The notes: a model not told the origin generated them from the letters alone. Shown: positions 1 through 6,929, numbered from the stretch's first letter. The stretch is DNA of 7,211 nucleotides from DAOTWY01 sp003696565 (GCA_034435635.1 DAOTWY010000044.1:1-7211); one strand, 5' to 3'. Program-made: numbers and translations.

Positions 1-224
1 ATCTTGGACATTTTGCAGAAAATGATAAATGGGGTGTAACAGAAAAAAAGGTTCAAAAATTAAGAGAAAAATTGGAGAATCAAAGTTGCACAGTAATTTT
101 CCATACTTATCCTGGAACAGAGCATTGGTTTTTTGAAGCTGATCAACCTTATTATAACCATGAGGCAGCAAGTATTGCTTGGCAACGCACACTAGATTTT
201 TTGGAAAAAACGCTCATCGTATAA
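1..224 (+). CDS. Dienelactone hydrolase family protein, C-terminal fragment
   Basis: This is the last 73 codons of a gene that begins before the window. The reading frame starts at base 3 and ends with TAA at 222-224. The fragment opens LGHFAENDKWGV and continues to HTYPGTEHWFFEAD and a closing AASIAWQRTLDFLEKTL. That is the usual end of the dienelactone hydrolase alpha/beta-hydrolase family: a catalytic Asp in a G-x-x-D loop (here Asp8 of the fragment) and a catalytic His in a 'YPG..H.FF' strand (here His41). The nucleophilic Cys lies upstream and is not visible. Members are cytosolic hydrolases of lactones or esters; the substrate here cannot be read. The gene is convergent with moaA, with 10 bases between the stops, and has no evident functional link to the cofactor genes. 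Its base composition looks more AT-rich than the neighbouring cluster. Confidence 0.78.
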   Translation, partial: LGHFAENDKWGVTEKKVQKLREKLENQSCTVIFHTYPGTEHWFFEADQPYYNHEAASIAWQRTLDFLEKTLIV

Positions 225-234
225 AATTTATGCT

Positions 235-1248
235 TTAACCGCCAATATAATACATCTCAATCTTGTCTTTTGGATGTTGAATTTGGGTTCGTATTTCACT
301 ATAACGGTCTGTGCGGTTTTCCCATGTTTGACAAATGAGTTGCGCGATTTCCTCATCGGTTGCCCCATTACGCAACGGTGTTTTTAGATCTGTTCCAGTT
401 GTTGCAAATAAACATGTGTAAATTTGTCCCTCTGGTGAAAGACGAATACGGCTACAATCCCCACAAAATGGCTTTGTCACGGATGCAATCACTCCAATTT
501 CGCCGCTACCGTCAGTATATCGATACCGCAAAGCGGTTTCACTAGCATAACTACGAGGTATTGCTTCTAGGGGGTATACCTCAGCAACTCGATCAATGAT
601 CTCTTTAGCTGGAACAACATGCTGCATTTGCCACCCATTCATTGTTCCAACATCCATGTATTCAATGAATCGTAAGATATACCCATTTTCTTTACAAAAC
701 CGTGCCATATCAACGATATACTGATCATTTACTCCACGCTGAACAACAGCATTAATTTTTATTGGTGTTAGCCCTGCTTTTTCCGCTGCTTTAATCCCTT
801 TAAGCACATCATCAACTGTCGCTTTATCGCCATTCATACGGCGAAATACTTCATCATTTAAGCTATCTAAACTAATGGTCACACGTTGCAAACCAGCATC
901 TTTCAGAATTTGGGCTTTGGCAGGTAACAAATAAGCGTTTGTTGTCATCGCAATATCATGTACAGCATCGATTTTTGCCAACATAGCAACAAGTTTTTCA
1001 ATTTTTTGCCGGACAAGCGGCTCCCCCCCCGTTAACCGCAGTTTTACAGCACCTTGTTGTACAATAATCCGCGTCAATCGGGTAATTTCCTCAAAAGTCA
1101 GTAATTTATGTCGTTGTAGAAACTGATATTTCTCATGAAATACCTCAGCGGGCATACAATATGTACAACGGAAATTACAACGATCTGTCACAGAAATTCG
1201 TAAATCACGCAACGGACGATTAAACCGGTCTTTTAATTCCACAGTCAT
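235..1248 (-). CDS. moaA: GTP 3',8-cyclase MoaA (molybdenum cofactor biosynthesis)
   Basis: MoaA is a cytosolic radical-SAM enzyme that converts GTP to 3',8-cyclo-7,8-dihydro-GTP, the first step of molybdopterin synthesis, working with MoaC (not in the window). From the chosen ATG the protein has 337 residues, normal for the family. The N-terminal cluster motif CxxxCxxC is TDRCNFRCTYC (Cys24, Cys28, Cys31), followed by the SAM-binding LRLTGGEPL. The second cluster is FCGDCSRIRLSPEGQIYTC (Cys262, Cys265, Cys279). The protein ends in the conserved Gly-Gly tail (MYYIGG). The frame stays open upstream to 1362, but that would run back into the preceding gene; an AGGTGA ribosome-binding site at 1253-1258 supports the ATG pair at 1251/1248. 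The ATG at 1248 has the better spacing. It is the last gene of the minus-strand operon, 34 bases after the MoeA-PBP stop. Confidence 0.96.
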   Translation of the reverse strand: MTVELKDRFNRPLRDLRISVTDRCNFRCTYCMPAEVFHEKYQFLQRHKLLTFEEITRLTRIIVQQGAVKLRLTGGEPLVRQKIEKLVAMLAKIDAVHDIAMTTNAYLLPAKAQILKDAGLQRVTISLDSLNDEVFRRMNGDKATVDDVLKGIKAAEKAGLTPIKINAVVQRGVNDQYIVDMARFCKENGYILRFIEYMDVGTMNGWQMQHVVPAKEIIDRVAEVYPLEAIPRSYASETALRYRYTDGSGEIGVIASVTKPFCGDCSRIRLSPEGQIYTCLFATTGTDLKTPLRNGATDEEIAQLICQTWENRTDRYSEIRTQIQHPKDKIEMYYIGG

Positions 1249-1252
1249 CATT

Positions 1253-1258
1253 TCACCT
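1253..1258 (-). promoter_or_regulatory. Ribosome-binding site of moaA
   Basis: AGGTGA on the minus strand precedes two consecutive ATG codons (1251-1249 and 1248-1246). Its distance suits the second ATG better. It rules out the long upstream extension of the moaA frame, whose first possible start at 1362 lies inside the MoeA-PBP gene. Confidence 0.55.
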
Positions 1259-1282
1259 ATTTTCACCAAGTTACTAAAAACA

Positions 1283-3190
1283 TTAAACCACTTCAATAAT
1301 TTGCCCGGTTTGATGTGTATCATAGCCAGGCTGCATTGATAAAGCTGCCTTAAAGGTCTCACTGTTTAGTATATCAAGTAAAATTTGTATTCCTGGATGT
1401 GTTATATGCTCCTCTGGAATAACAAGGTCATATCGTTCCCAACCGACTGGCACAAAATCTAAATTAAGGGCGATTGCTGCACTACGAACCCCTAATCCAC
1501 AATCAGCAATACCAGTAGCAATTGCGGCCGCCACAGCTAAATGCGTATATTCTTCTTGTTCATAACCTTGTATAGACAATGGATCAATGCCATGTCGCTT
1601 TAATTCATAATCCAATAACAACCGCGTACCAGCACCTCGCTGTCGATTCACATAACGCACACGGGTTAAGTCATTAATATTGGTAATATTTTTGGGATTG
1701 CCACGGGCAACAATAAAGCCTTGTTCACGATGAGAAAATGTCACTACTTTTAATGGAATATGATTAAGTTGCTTTTTGAGATAAGGCAAATTATATTCGC
1801 CTGTTTCTTCATCTAATAAATGCATTCCAGCTAAATGCGCTTCTCTTCGCCGGATTGCAACAATCCCACCCAGTGAGCCAACATTCGCACTTGTTAGACG
1901 AAAACCTTGCTGATTAATAAATTGTCCTAACAAATCCAGCATTGGGTCATGGCTGCCCATTATAAAAACAGACTGCGTAATCTCTTGTAGGGGACGATAC
2001 AAAATAACATCAACTTCATCGCCTGCATTAACCCCCTCACTAAAGCGTGGGATATGTGCTAATGCATCTGCCCGTACTAACGATGTAATAACCCCTGCCC
2101 CACGATTCAACGGAGCAGCTAATAAATGCTCACCAACTTTTGCAAGCGTAACACGCACAAAATCGTCGTCACCTATAGGAGAAAGTAACTTACGAGTCAT
2201 TGTAGCTTTTGCTGTAAGGCGAGTATGTATACCCGCATTCATCCCTAGCCATTGTGTAATCAGCGGTTGAATGATTATCTCGCCTGTCAATGCAGCACTG
2301 ACAGGGTAACCAGGCACTCCGATAACAGGAATTGTTCTTGACATACCAATAATAACTGGATGTCCTGGGCGAACAGCGACACCATGCACTAGCAATTCGC
2401 CATTTTCTTGGATAATTCCCGCGGTGTAATCACGACTACCAGCAGATGAACCAGAAAGAATCAAAATTAAATCTGGTGTTTGATCTAGTGCATCAAATAG
2501 AACTTGCCTCAATTTTTCAGGATCATCTGGCGTAATTGGTAAAATAGTTGCCTCGCCACCACTTTCTTCAACCTGTGCAGCTAAAACAAGACTATTATAT
2601 TCTGTAATTTGCCCAGGCTTTGGTTCAATATTAGCCGGAACAAGCTCACTACCAGTTGGTATAATAATAACCCTCGGTTTACGATATACAGAAACTTGAT
2701 GATACCCACACCCTGCTAACGCACCTAAATCCACTGGACGTAATTTATGCCCAGCAGGTAACACAAGTTCAGTAGCAATCATATCTTCCCCCATCATGCG
2801 AACGTGCTGCCAGGGTGCTACTGGATCAGTAATAACAATGCCCTCCTCTGTGAGTTGGAGGTTTTCAATCATGATAACGGCATTGGTGTTGTCTGGAAGT
2901 GGATCGCCTGTATTGACTGGGTAAGCGTTTTGTAGTGTGACCGGTTGGGTCTCTGTAGCATAAAGGGTATCCTGCGCTTGAACAGCATAGCCATCCATTG
3001 CAGCCGCATGATAATGTGGTGATGACCGCTTAGCCCAATGCGCTTCAGCGGTGATGCGTCCAACAGCGTATCGCAAATTTATTAACTCAGAGGAAACTGG
3101 TTGATCTTTATTGTATTTTTTTAATGCTTCAGTCAAACGGGCTTGTGCCTCATGAAGCGGAATATCTTCTAAATAAATGTTTCGTTTCAT
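1283..3190 (-). CDS. MoeA / PBP-like (COG1910) fusion protein, molybdopterin metal-insertion family
   Basis: This 635-residue protein has two parts. Residues 1 to about 405 are a full MoeA: MDGYAV (65-70), GEDMI (134-138), IPTGSELV (177-184), SGSSAGSRDYT (246-256), PGYPVS (293-298) and a C-terminal MoeA domain-IV segment. Residues about 407 to 625 are a PBP-like domain of the COG1910/PF12727 type, with GSHDPMLDLL (412-421), RQRGAGTR (516-523), AAIATGIADCGLGVRSAA (555-572) and MQPGYD near the end. MoeA inserts the oxyanion into molybdopterin-AMP in the cytosol. The added domain is related to molybdate-binding proteins, but there is no signal peptide, so it acts inside the cell. The fusion is a known architecture in anaerobes. 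The ATG start shares one base with the moeA stop (TGATG), and no strong ribosome-binding site is seen, which points to translational coupling. That the extra domain binds W or Mo and feeds the MoeA site is inference. Confidence 0.94.
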   Translation of the reverse strand: MKRNIYLEDIPLHEAQARLTEALKKYNKDQPVSSELINLRYAVGRITAEAHWAKRSSPHYHAAAMDGYAVQAQDTLYATETQPVTLQNAYPVNTGDPLPDNTNAVIMIENLQLTEEGIVITDPVAPWQHVRMMGEDMIATELVLPAGHKLRPVDLGALAGCGYHQVSVYRKPRVIIIPTGSELVPANIEPKPGQITEYNSLVLAAQVEESGGEATILPITPDDPEKLRQVLFDALDQTPDLILILSGSSAGSRDYTAGIIQENGELLVHGVAVRPGHPVIIGMSRTIPVIGVPGYPVSAALTGEIIIQPLITQWLGMNAGIHTRLTAKATMTRKLLSPIGDDDFVRVTLAKVGEHLLAAPLNRGAGVITSLVRADALAHIPRFSEGVNAGDEVDVILYRPLQEITQSVFIMGSHDPMLDLLGQFINQQGFRLTSANVGSLGGIVAIRRREAHLAGMHLLDEETGEYNLPYLKKQLNHIPLKVVTFSHREQGFIVARGNPKNITNINDLTRVRYVNRQRGAGTRLLLDYELKRHGIDPLSIQGYEQEEYTHLAVAAAIATGIADCGLGVRSAAIALNLDFVPVGWERYDLVIPEEHITHPGIQILLDILNSETFKAALSMQPGYDTHQTGQIIEVV

Positions 3191-4419
3191 CAGATCAACA
3201 CAACTTCTACTTGTTCACCAGTTTTTAGACCACTCTGATTAAGCCCGACCGTAATAATCCCATCAGCGTTAACAAGACGATAAATCAAATTCGATTTGCC
3301 TAGAACTGGCTCTGCAAAAACTTGTTGTTCACTTTGAATCAGCTTAACAGGAACAGCATCCAAACGACCTGTTGTGCTAGCAATATTTTGTTTCAGAGTA
3401 GCTCGAATAGTACCGATCGGACGTGCCCTTTCTCCAAGCAGATAGTGAATAATAGGCAACACAATCCAACGAGCAACAAGTACTGCAGAAACCGGATTAC
3501 CAGGCAGACCAATAACCGGTTTACCGTCACAACATGCGATGATCGTCGGCTTTCCAGGCTTAACAGCTAACCCATGTTGCAAAACGCCAGGTTTACCTAA
3601 ATTATTGATCACCTGACGAGTTAAATCATGTGCACTAACCGAACTCCCTGCCGACATAACCAGCATATCTGCTTGATCTAGCCCAGATTTTGCCATTGTT
3701 TCAAGACTCTCAATAGTGTCATGTGCAATACCTAAAACATGTGTTTTGGCACCAATCTGTTGAAACATAGCAGCAAGTATATAGGCATTAATATCACGGA
3801 TCTGAGCAACTGCGGGTGTTTTATCCGGTGGAACTAATTCGTTACCACTGCTCAAAATAGCAACTTTAGGTGGCATCATTACATCAATGTGGGTGATTCC
3901 AACAGCCAATAATCCACCAATATCTTGTGGACGGACTCGATGCCCTATCAGTAAAATAGGCTGACCTTGTTGTATATCTTCCCCAATTTGCACCAAGTTT
4001 TCACCTGGAGCAACAGGCGATAGCACCTCAATTTCGCAATCGCTGATTTTTTGAGTACGCTCTACCATGACTACTGCATCCGCCCCAGGTGGCAACATTG
4101 CCCCTGTGTGGATTTCTGCGGCTTCACCAGCTAGAAGTGTAAAATTTGGTGTAGTGCCAATATGAATTGTGTGTTTTACATTGAGATATGCAGGCAGAGA
4201 TTGTGATGCACCAAACGTATCTGCTGCGCGCACTGCATACCCATCCATTGTGCTGCGAACAAATGTCGGCAGGTCAGAAGGTGAAAGCGGGGCACGGGCA
4301 ATCACACGACCAAGTGCATTATATGTAGAGATGCGTTCTATTTGTTTTGATATTTGAATTTCGGATTTTAATAAATCTAGAGCATCTTCAACCGTTTTAA
4401 CAACAAAAAACTCACTCAT
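3190..4419 (-). CDS. moeA: Molybdopterin molybdenumtransferase MoeA
   Basis: This 409-residue protein has normal MoeA length and no extra domain. MoeA hydrolyses adenylylated molybdopterin and inserts molybdate or tungstate to give active cofactor. The motifs in order are MDGYAV (58-63, with the conserved Asp), IHTGAMLPPGADAVVMVE (103-120), GEDI (146-149), VRPQDIGGLLAVG (162-174), ILSSGNELV (188-196), MSAGSSVSAHDLT (255-267), KPGKPTI (287-293) and GLPGNPVS (304-311). The metal-site loop reads AGSSVSAHDLT rather than the GGVSVG..D form of the E. coli protein; the Asp is kept at 265. The start is an ATG 8 bases inside the end of padR, and the stop overlaps the following fusion gene by 1 base. 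It is therefore transcribed and probably translated together with both. It is clearly distinct in sequence from the fused MoeA downstream, not a recent duplicate. Confidence 0.95.
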   Translation of the reverse strand: MSEFFVVKTVEDALDLLKSEIQISKQIERISTYNALGRVIARAPLSPSDLPTFVRSTMDGYAVRAADTFGASQSLPAYLNVKHTIHIGTTPNFTLLAGEAAEIHTGAMLPPGADAVVMVERTQKISDCEIEVLSPVAPGENLVQIGEDIQQGQPILLIGHRVRPQDIGGLLAVGITHIDVMMPPKVAILSSGNELVPPDKTPAVAQIRDINAYILAAMFQQIGAKTHVLGIAHDTIESLETMAKSGLDQADMLVMSAGSSVSAHDLTRQVINNLGKPGVLQHGLAVKPGKPTIIACCDGKPVIGLPGNPVSAVLVARWIVLPIIHYLLGERARPIGTIRATLKQNIASTTGRLDAVPVKLIQSEQQVFAEPVLGKSNLIYRLVNADGIITVGLNQSGLKTGEQVEVVLI

Positions 4420-4945
4420 AAAGCAATTTTTTCCCTAGGGTAGCTTGTATCCATGTTAATATAGCATTCATCTCTGCTATACGTAGATCGATTGCAAGAT
4501 ACCCCAAACTATCATCGAGCTGATTGCGCTCCTCTCTTAAAATATTTAATTGATGTATACAAGCATTAATTTGTGCATCAATAATTGGTTGTATAGGATA
4601 TTTCAGCAATCTGGCTATATATATACGACTCAAAAACTCTGTTCGGATATGGCGTGTACTCGCGGAAGGCATTGACATATTTAACCACTCAAAAAGATGT
4701 ATTCGCCCTTTTTCGGTTAACCAATACACTGTGCGGATAGGTGCATCAACAGAGTCTTCTTCACGTCCATCGATCCACAATAAATGTTCTAGTCTTTTAA
4801 GAGTAGCATAAAGCTGACTTGTGCTAATTTTCCAAACATATCCTAAATGTTGTGGGGCACGGAAATATTCTAACAAATGGTAGCCGTGACAAGGACGAAC
4901 CTCTAATAATCCTAAGATAACGTATTCTGGTAATAAACTAGCCAT
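4412..4945 (-). CDS. PadR family transcriptional regulator
   Basis: From the chosen ATG the protein has 177 residues. The N-terminal half is a PadR winged helix: LLPEYVILGLLEVRPCHGYHLLEYF, then a recognition helix STSQLYATLKRLEHLLWI, a wing with VYWLTEKGR, and EWLN. The second half, roughly residues 90-177, is helical and charged (for example LNILREERNQLDDSL) and fits the PadR C-terminal dimerisation domain. PadR proteins are mostly repressors released by small ligands; no ligand can be read here. The frame opens with TTG at 4972, but neither start has a clear ribosome-binding site. The ATG at 4945 puts the family's opening helix at the N-terminus and leaves a 5' leader of about 30 bases after the predicted promoter, so I prefer it. 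It is the first gene of the operon, divergent from the oxidoreductase and overlapping moeA by 8 bases. It probably controls its own operon and perhaps the oxidoreductase. Confidence 0.9.
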   Translation of the reverse strand: MASLLPEYVILGLLEVRPCHGYHLLEYFRAPQHLGYVWKISTSQLYATLKRLEHLLWIDGREEDSVDAPIRTVYWLTEKGRIHLFEWLNMSMPSASTRHIRTEFLSRIYIARLLKYPIQPIIDAQINACIHQLNILREERNQLDDSLGYLAIDLRIAEMNAILTWIQATLGKKLLYE

Positions 4946-4976
4946 GCTATTTTTTTTCGGAATAGGGTACAAGTAT

Positions 4977-4990
4977 TTATAAAATTATAA
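4977..4990. repeat. Double TTATAA element in the divergent control region
   Basis: Two copies of the self-complementary TTATAA are separated by AA. They overlap the padR -10 on the minus strand and provide TATAAA-like -10 sequences on the plus strand (4978-4983 and 4986-4991) that could serve the oxidoreductase. No good plus-strand -35 lies 16-18 bases upstream of either, so a plus-strand promoter here would be weak or depend on an activator. It could also be simple AT-richness. Confidence 0.25.
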
Positions 4991-5012
4991 AGAGATTTTT
5001 ATCTCATGCCAA
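4984..5012 (-). promoter_or_regulatory. Predicted sigma70/sigmaA promoter of the padR-moeA-moeA/PBP-moaA operon
   Basis: On the minus strand, TTGGCA (5012-5007, 5 of 6 to the -35 consensus) is separated by exactly 17 bases from a perfect TATAAT (4989-4984). Transcription would start near 4977, about 30 bases before the padR ATG at 4945. This is the only near-consensus promoter I see in the intergenic region. Because the later genes overlap or are closely spaced, it probably serves all four. Confidence 0.7.
4992..5005. promoter_or_regulatory. Dyad in the padR promoter spacer, candidate operator
   Basis: GAGAT-TTTT-ATCTC is a perfect 5-base inverted repeat with a 4-base centre. It lies wholly inside the 17-base spacer between the -35 and -10 of the padR promoter and just upstream of the oxidoreductase gene on the other strand. 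A repressor bound here would block the padR operon promoter. It does not match the ATGT-N8-ACAT pattern described for some PadR operators, so assigning PadR to it is inference from position. Confidence 0.4.
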
Positions 5013-5026
5013 CAAAATTGTTTTTT

Positions 5027-5032
5027 AAGGAG
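5027..5032 (+). promoter_or_regulatory. Ribosome-binding site of the oxidoreductase gene
   Basis: AAGGAG lies 9 bases before the ATG at 5042. It decides the start: the in-frame upstream ATG at 5006 has no such site and overlaps the padR promoter -35. This is the strongest ribosome-binding site in the window. Confidence 0.85.
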
Positions 5033-5041
5033 TATGAGACA

Positions 5042-6853
5042 ATGAATTTAGGTGGTTTTGCAAATCGCATCGGACGAATTGATTTATCTTCAGGTAGCAT
5101 ATCCTACGAAGAAATCCCTGAGGAATGGGCACTCAAATACATTGGTGCGCGTGGTTTAGGTGTGCGTTATATGCTAGAAGGTGATCCTAAATGTGATCCG
5201 CTTGGACCAGATAACATTTTATGCTTTATGAATGGTCCACTAACTGGTACCCGAGCAAACATGAGTGGGCGCATGGCTATCGTCACCAAAAGCCCATTAA
5301 CAGGCACTGTTACTGACAGTCATCATGGTGGCTGGTCTGCTGCACGGTTGCGTTGGGCAGGCTTTGATGGACTAATCTTTGAAGGGGCATCTGATACGCC
5401 GGTCTATGCTTATGTAGAGAATAACACCGTTGAGTTAAGAGATGCTAGCGCAGTGTGGGGTAAGGGGGTTCATGATACAGTCAAGTATTTCCAAGAATTA
5501 TACGGTGAAAAAGATTTAACAGTTATTGCTATTGGGCAAGCCGGCGAAAATCTCGTCAAATTCGCTGCATGGGTCAATGAAGATGATCGTGCGTCTGGGC
5601 GTGGGGGAACAGGAGCTGTTGGTGGTTCCAAAAAGCTTAAAGCAATCGTTGTAAAAGCATCTCGTGCCTATCCAGAGCCAAAACGTCCAGAGGACTTTAA
5701 AGTTGCACATAATCAAGCCCTTGCAACAATTATGGACGAGAAAAATATTACAGCCCCACGCAAAGGTGGCTTAAGTCTATATGGTACAAACATGTTGATG
5801 AATGTCACAGCAAGTATTGGGGCACTACCTACCCGTAATAGTCAACTAACCTCTTTTGAAGGTGCAGAAAACATCAGCGGTGAACATATACGTGAAACTA
5901 TTCTTGTAAGTGAGCCAACTTGTCATGCTTGTCCGGTGGCTTGTAAAAAAGAAGTTGAAGTAACTTATCGTGGTCAAACCATACGTACGGAAAGCTATGA
6001 ATATGAAACAGCTTGGGCATTTGGAGCGCATTCCGGCAACGATCACCGCGACTCGATCGCCTATATGATCTACCAATGTAACAATTATGGTATGGATACC
6101 ATTGAAATGGGAAACTGCCTGGCAACTTATATGGAAATTTGCGAAAAAGGCTGGAATGGCAACGTTCCCCTAAAATGGGGAGACCATGAACATATGGTGG
6201 AACTCATCGAGAAAACTGCAATGCGTGACGGAATCGGGGATGTGTTAGCAGAAGGTGTCGCACGTATTGCTGCACATTTTGGACATCCAGAGGTTGCAAT
6301 GGCTGTTCGAGGGCAATCTATTCCAGCATATGATCCACGTGGATTAAAAGGTATGGGTTTAGGTTATGCAACCAGTAACCGTGGTGCCTGTCATTTAAGG
6401 GGATATAGTCCTGCAAGTGAATTAGGGGTTATTGGACTGAAAACCGATCCACTCGCTTGGAAAGGCAAAGGCGAACTACTCAAATTATTGCAAGATATTC
6501 ACGCATTCAGCGATAGTTTAGATCTATGCAAATTCAGCGCATTTGCTGAAGGTCCAGAAGAATATGCCGCTCAATATGCTGCTGTTTTAGGTATTGATTT
6601 TACAGCAGCAGATGTCTTAATAGCCGGTGAGCGCATCTACAACTTGGAACGATATTATAATCAACTCGCTGGTGAAAAGCCCGGCAGTGACACACTACCA
6701 AAGCGTTTTACAGAAGAACCCAGCACAATGCCGGGTTCAGAGGGACACGTGTGTGAACTAGATTTGATGCTAGAAGAATATTATGCACAGCGCGGATGGG
6801 AAAACGGTGTCGTACCTGAGTCAAAGTTAAAAGAACTAGGTATTCTCGAATAG
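5042..6853 (+). CDS. aor: Tungsten-type aldehyde:ferredoxin oxidoreductase family protein
   Basis: This 603-residue protein spans the full family length. The N-terminal tungstopterin-binding domain starts GRIDLSSGSI and includes GARGLG (35-40), a GPLTGTRANMSGR segment (65-77) and DDRASGRGGTGAVGGSKKLKAI (181-202). Cysteines that bind the [4Fe-4S] cluster are CHACPVAC (Cys294, 297, 301) and Cys496 in DSLDLCKF, matching the Cx2Cx3C...C layout of the Pyrococcus enzyme. Further pterin-site motifs are AYDPRGLKG (429-437) and RGACHLRG (447-454), whose His is the conserved active-site His. The end ERIYNLERYYN...DTLPKRF...MLEEYYAQRGW is typical. The family oxidises aldehydes to acids (or reduces acids) with ferredoxin, in the anaerobic cytosol. 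The specific substrate is unknown. The usual DxxGLC motif reads DSLDLC. No ferredoxin or FAD subunit gene lies beside it within the window. It is divergent from the padR/Moco operon, whose MoaA and MoeA products serve its cofactor. Confidence 0.95.
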   Translation: MNLGGFANRIGRIDLSSGSISYEEIPEEWALKYIGARGLGVRYMLEGDPKCDPLGPDNILCFMNGPLTGTRANMSGRMAIVTKSPLTGTVTDSHHGGWSAARLRWAGFDGLIFEGASDTPVYAYVENNTVELRDASAVWGKGVHDTVKYFQELYGEKDLTVIAIGQAGENLVKFAAWVNEDDRASGRGGTGAVGGSKKLKAIVVKASRAYPEPKRPEDFKVAHNQALATIMDEKNITAPRKGGLSLYGTNMLMNVTASIGALPTRNSQLTSFEGAENISGEHIRETILVSEPTCHACPVACKKEVEVTYRGQTIRTESYEYETAWAFGAHSGNDHRDSIAYMIYQCNNYGMDTIEMGNCLATYMEICEKGWNGNVPLKWGDHEHMVELIEKTAMRDGIGDVLAEGVARIAAHFGHPEVAMAVRGQSIPAYDPRGLKGMGLGYATSNRGACHLRGYSPASELGVIGLKTDPLAWKGKGELLKLLQDIHAFSDSLDLCKFSAFAEGPEEYAAQYAAVLGIDFTAADVLIAGERIYNLERYYNQLAGEKPGSDTLPKRFTEEPSTMPGSEGHVCELDLMLEEYYAQRGWENGVVPESKLKELGILE

Positions 6854-6872
6854 GTCAGATTGCAAATTAACA

Positions 6873-6908
6873 TTAGCCTGCTCATGCTGGATGACATGGG
6901 CAGGCTGA
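6873..6908 (+). terminator. Long hairpin after the oxidoreductase gene, probable terminator or mRNA 3' end
   Basis: Beginning 20 bases after the stop codon, TTAGCCTGCTCATG (6873-6886) pairs with CATGGGCAGGCTGA (6895-6908). The stem is 14 base pairs with two G-U wobbles and closes on an 8-base loop. It is very stable, but no T-run follows on either strand, so it is not a textbook intrinsic terminator. It may stabilise the mRNA end, terminate with a factor, or work for both converging directions. Confidence 0.5.
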
Positions 6909-6929
6909 TATAATACATGGTGCGGGCAA

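Noticed and set aside
203..234. Terminator between the dienelactone hydrolase gene and moaA
   Set aside because: There is an ATAAA/TTTAT dyad at 221-231 and a run of six A (T on the minus strand) at 205-210, but the stem is very weak and the T-run does not follow it directly. I cannot support a terminator.
360..545. Plus-strand ORF of 61 codons within moaA
   Set aside because: It is antisense to a clearly conserved part of moaA, has no recognisable motif, and is explained as a shadow frame. The same applies to the ORFs at 2869-3063, 3322-3570, 4169-4357, 5516-5716, 5846-6076 and 5898-6125.
1249..1362. N-terminal extension of MoaA starting at 1362
   Set aside because: It would overlap the MoeA-PBP gene by 80 bases, has no family similarity, and a ribosome-binding site sits directly before the ATG pair at 1251/1248.
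4946..4972. TTG start for PadR (9 extra residues)
   Set aside because: The predicted transcript starts about 5 bases before it, no ribosome-binding site precedes it, and the extra residues precede the family's normal N-terminus. It is not excluded for a leaderless message.
5006..5041. Upstream ATG for the oxidoreductase (12 extra residues)
   Set aside because: There is no ribosome-binding site before 5006, it overlaps the padR promoter, and AAGGAG at 5027-5032 fits the ATG at 5042, where the family similarity begins.
4946..5041. Molybdenum-cofactor riboswitch upstream of the Moco operon
   Set aside because: The predicted leader is only about 30 bases, too short for that structured RNA, and no such fold is apparent.
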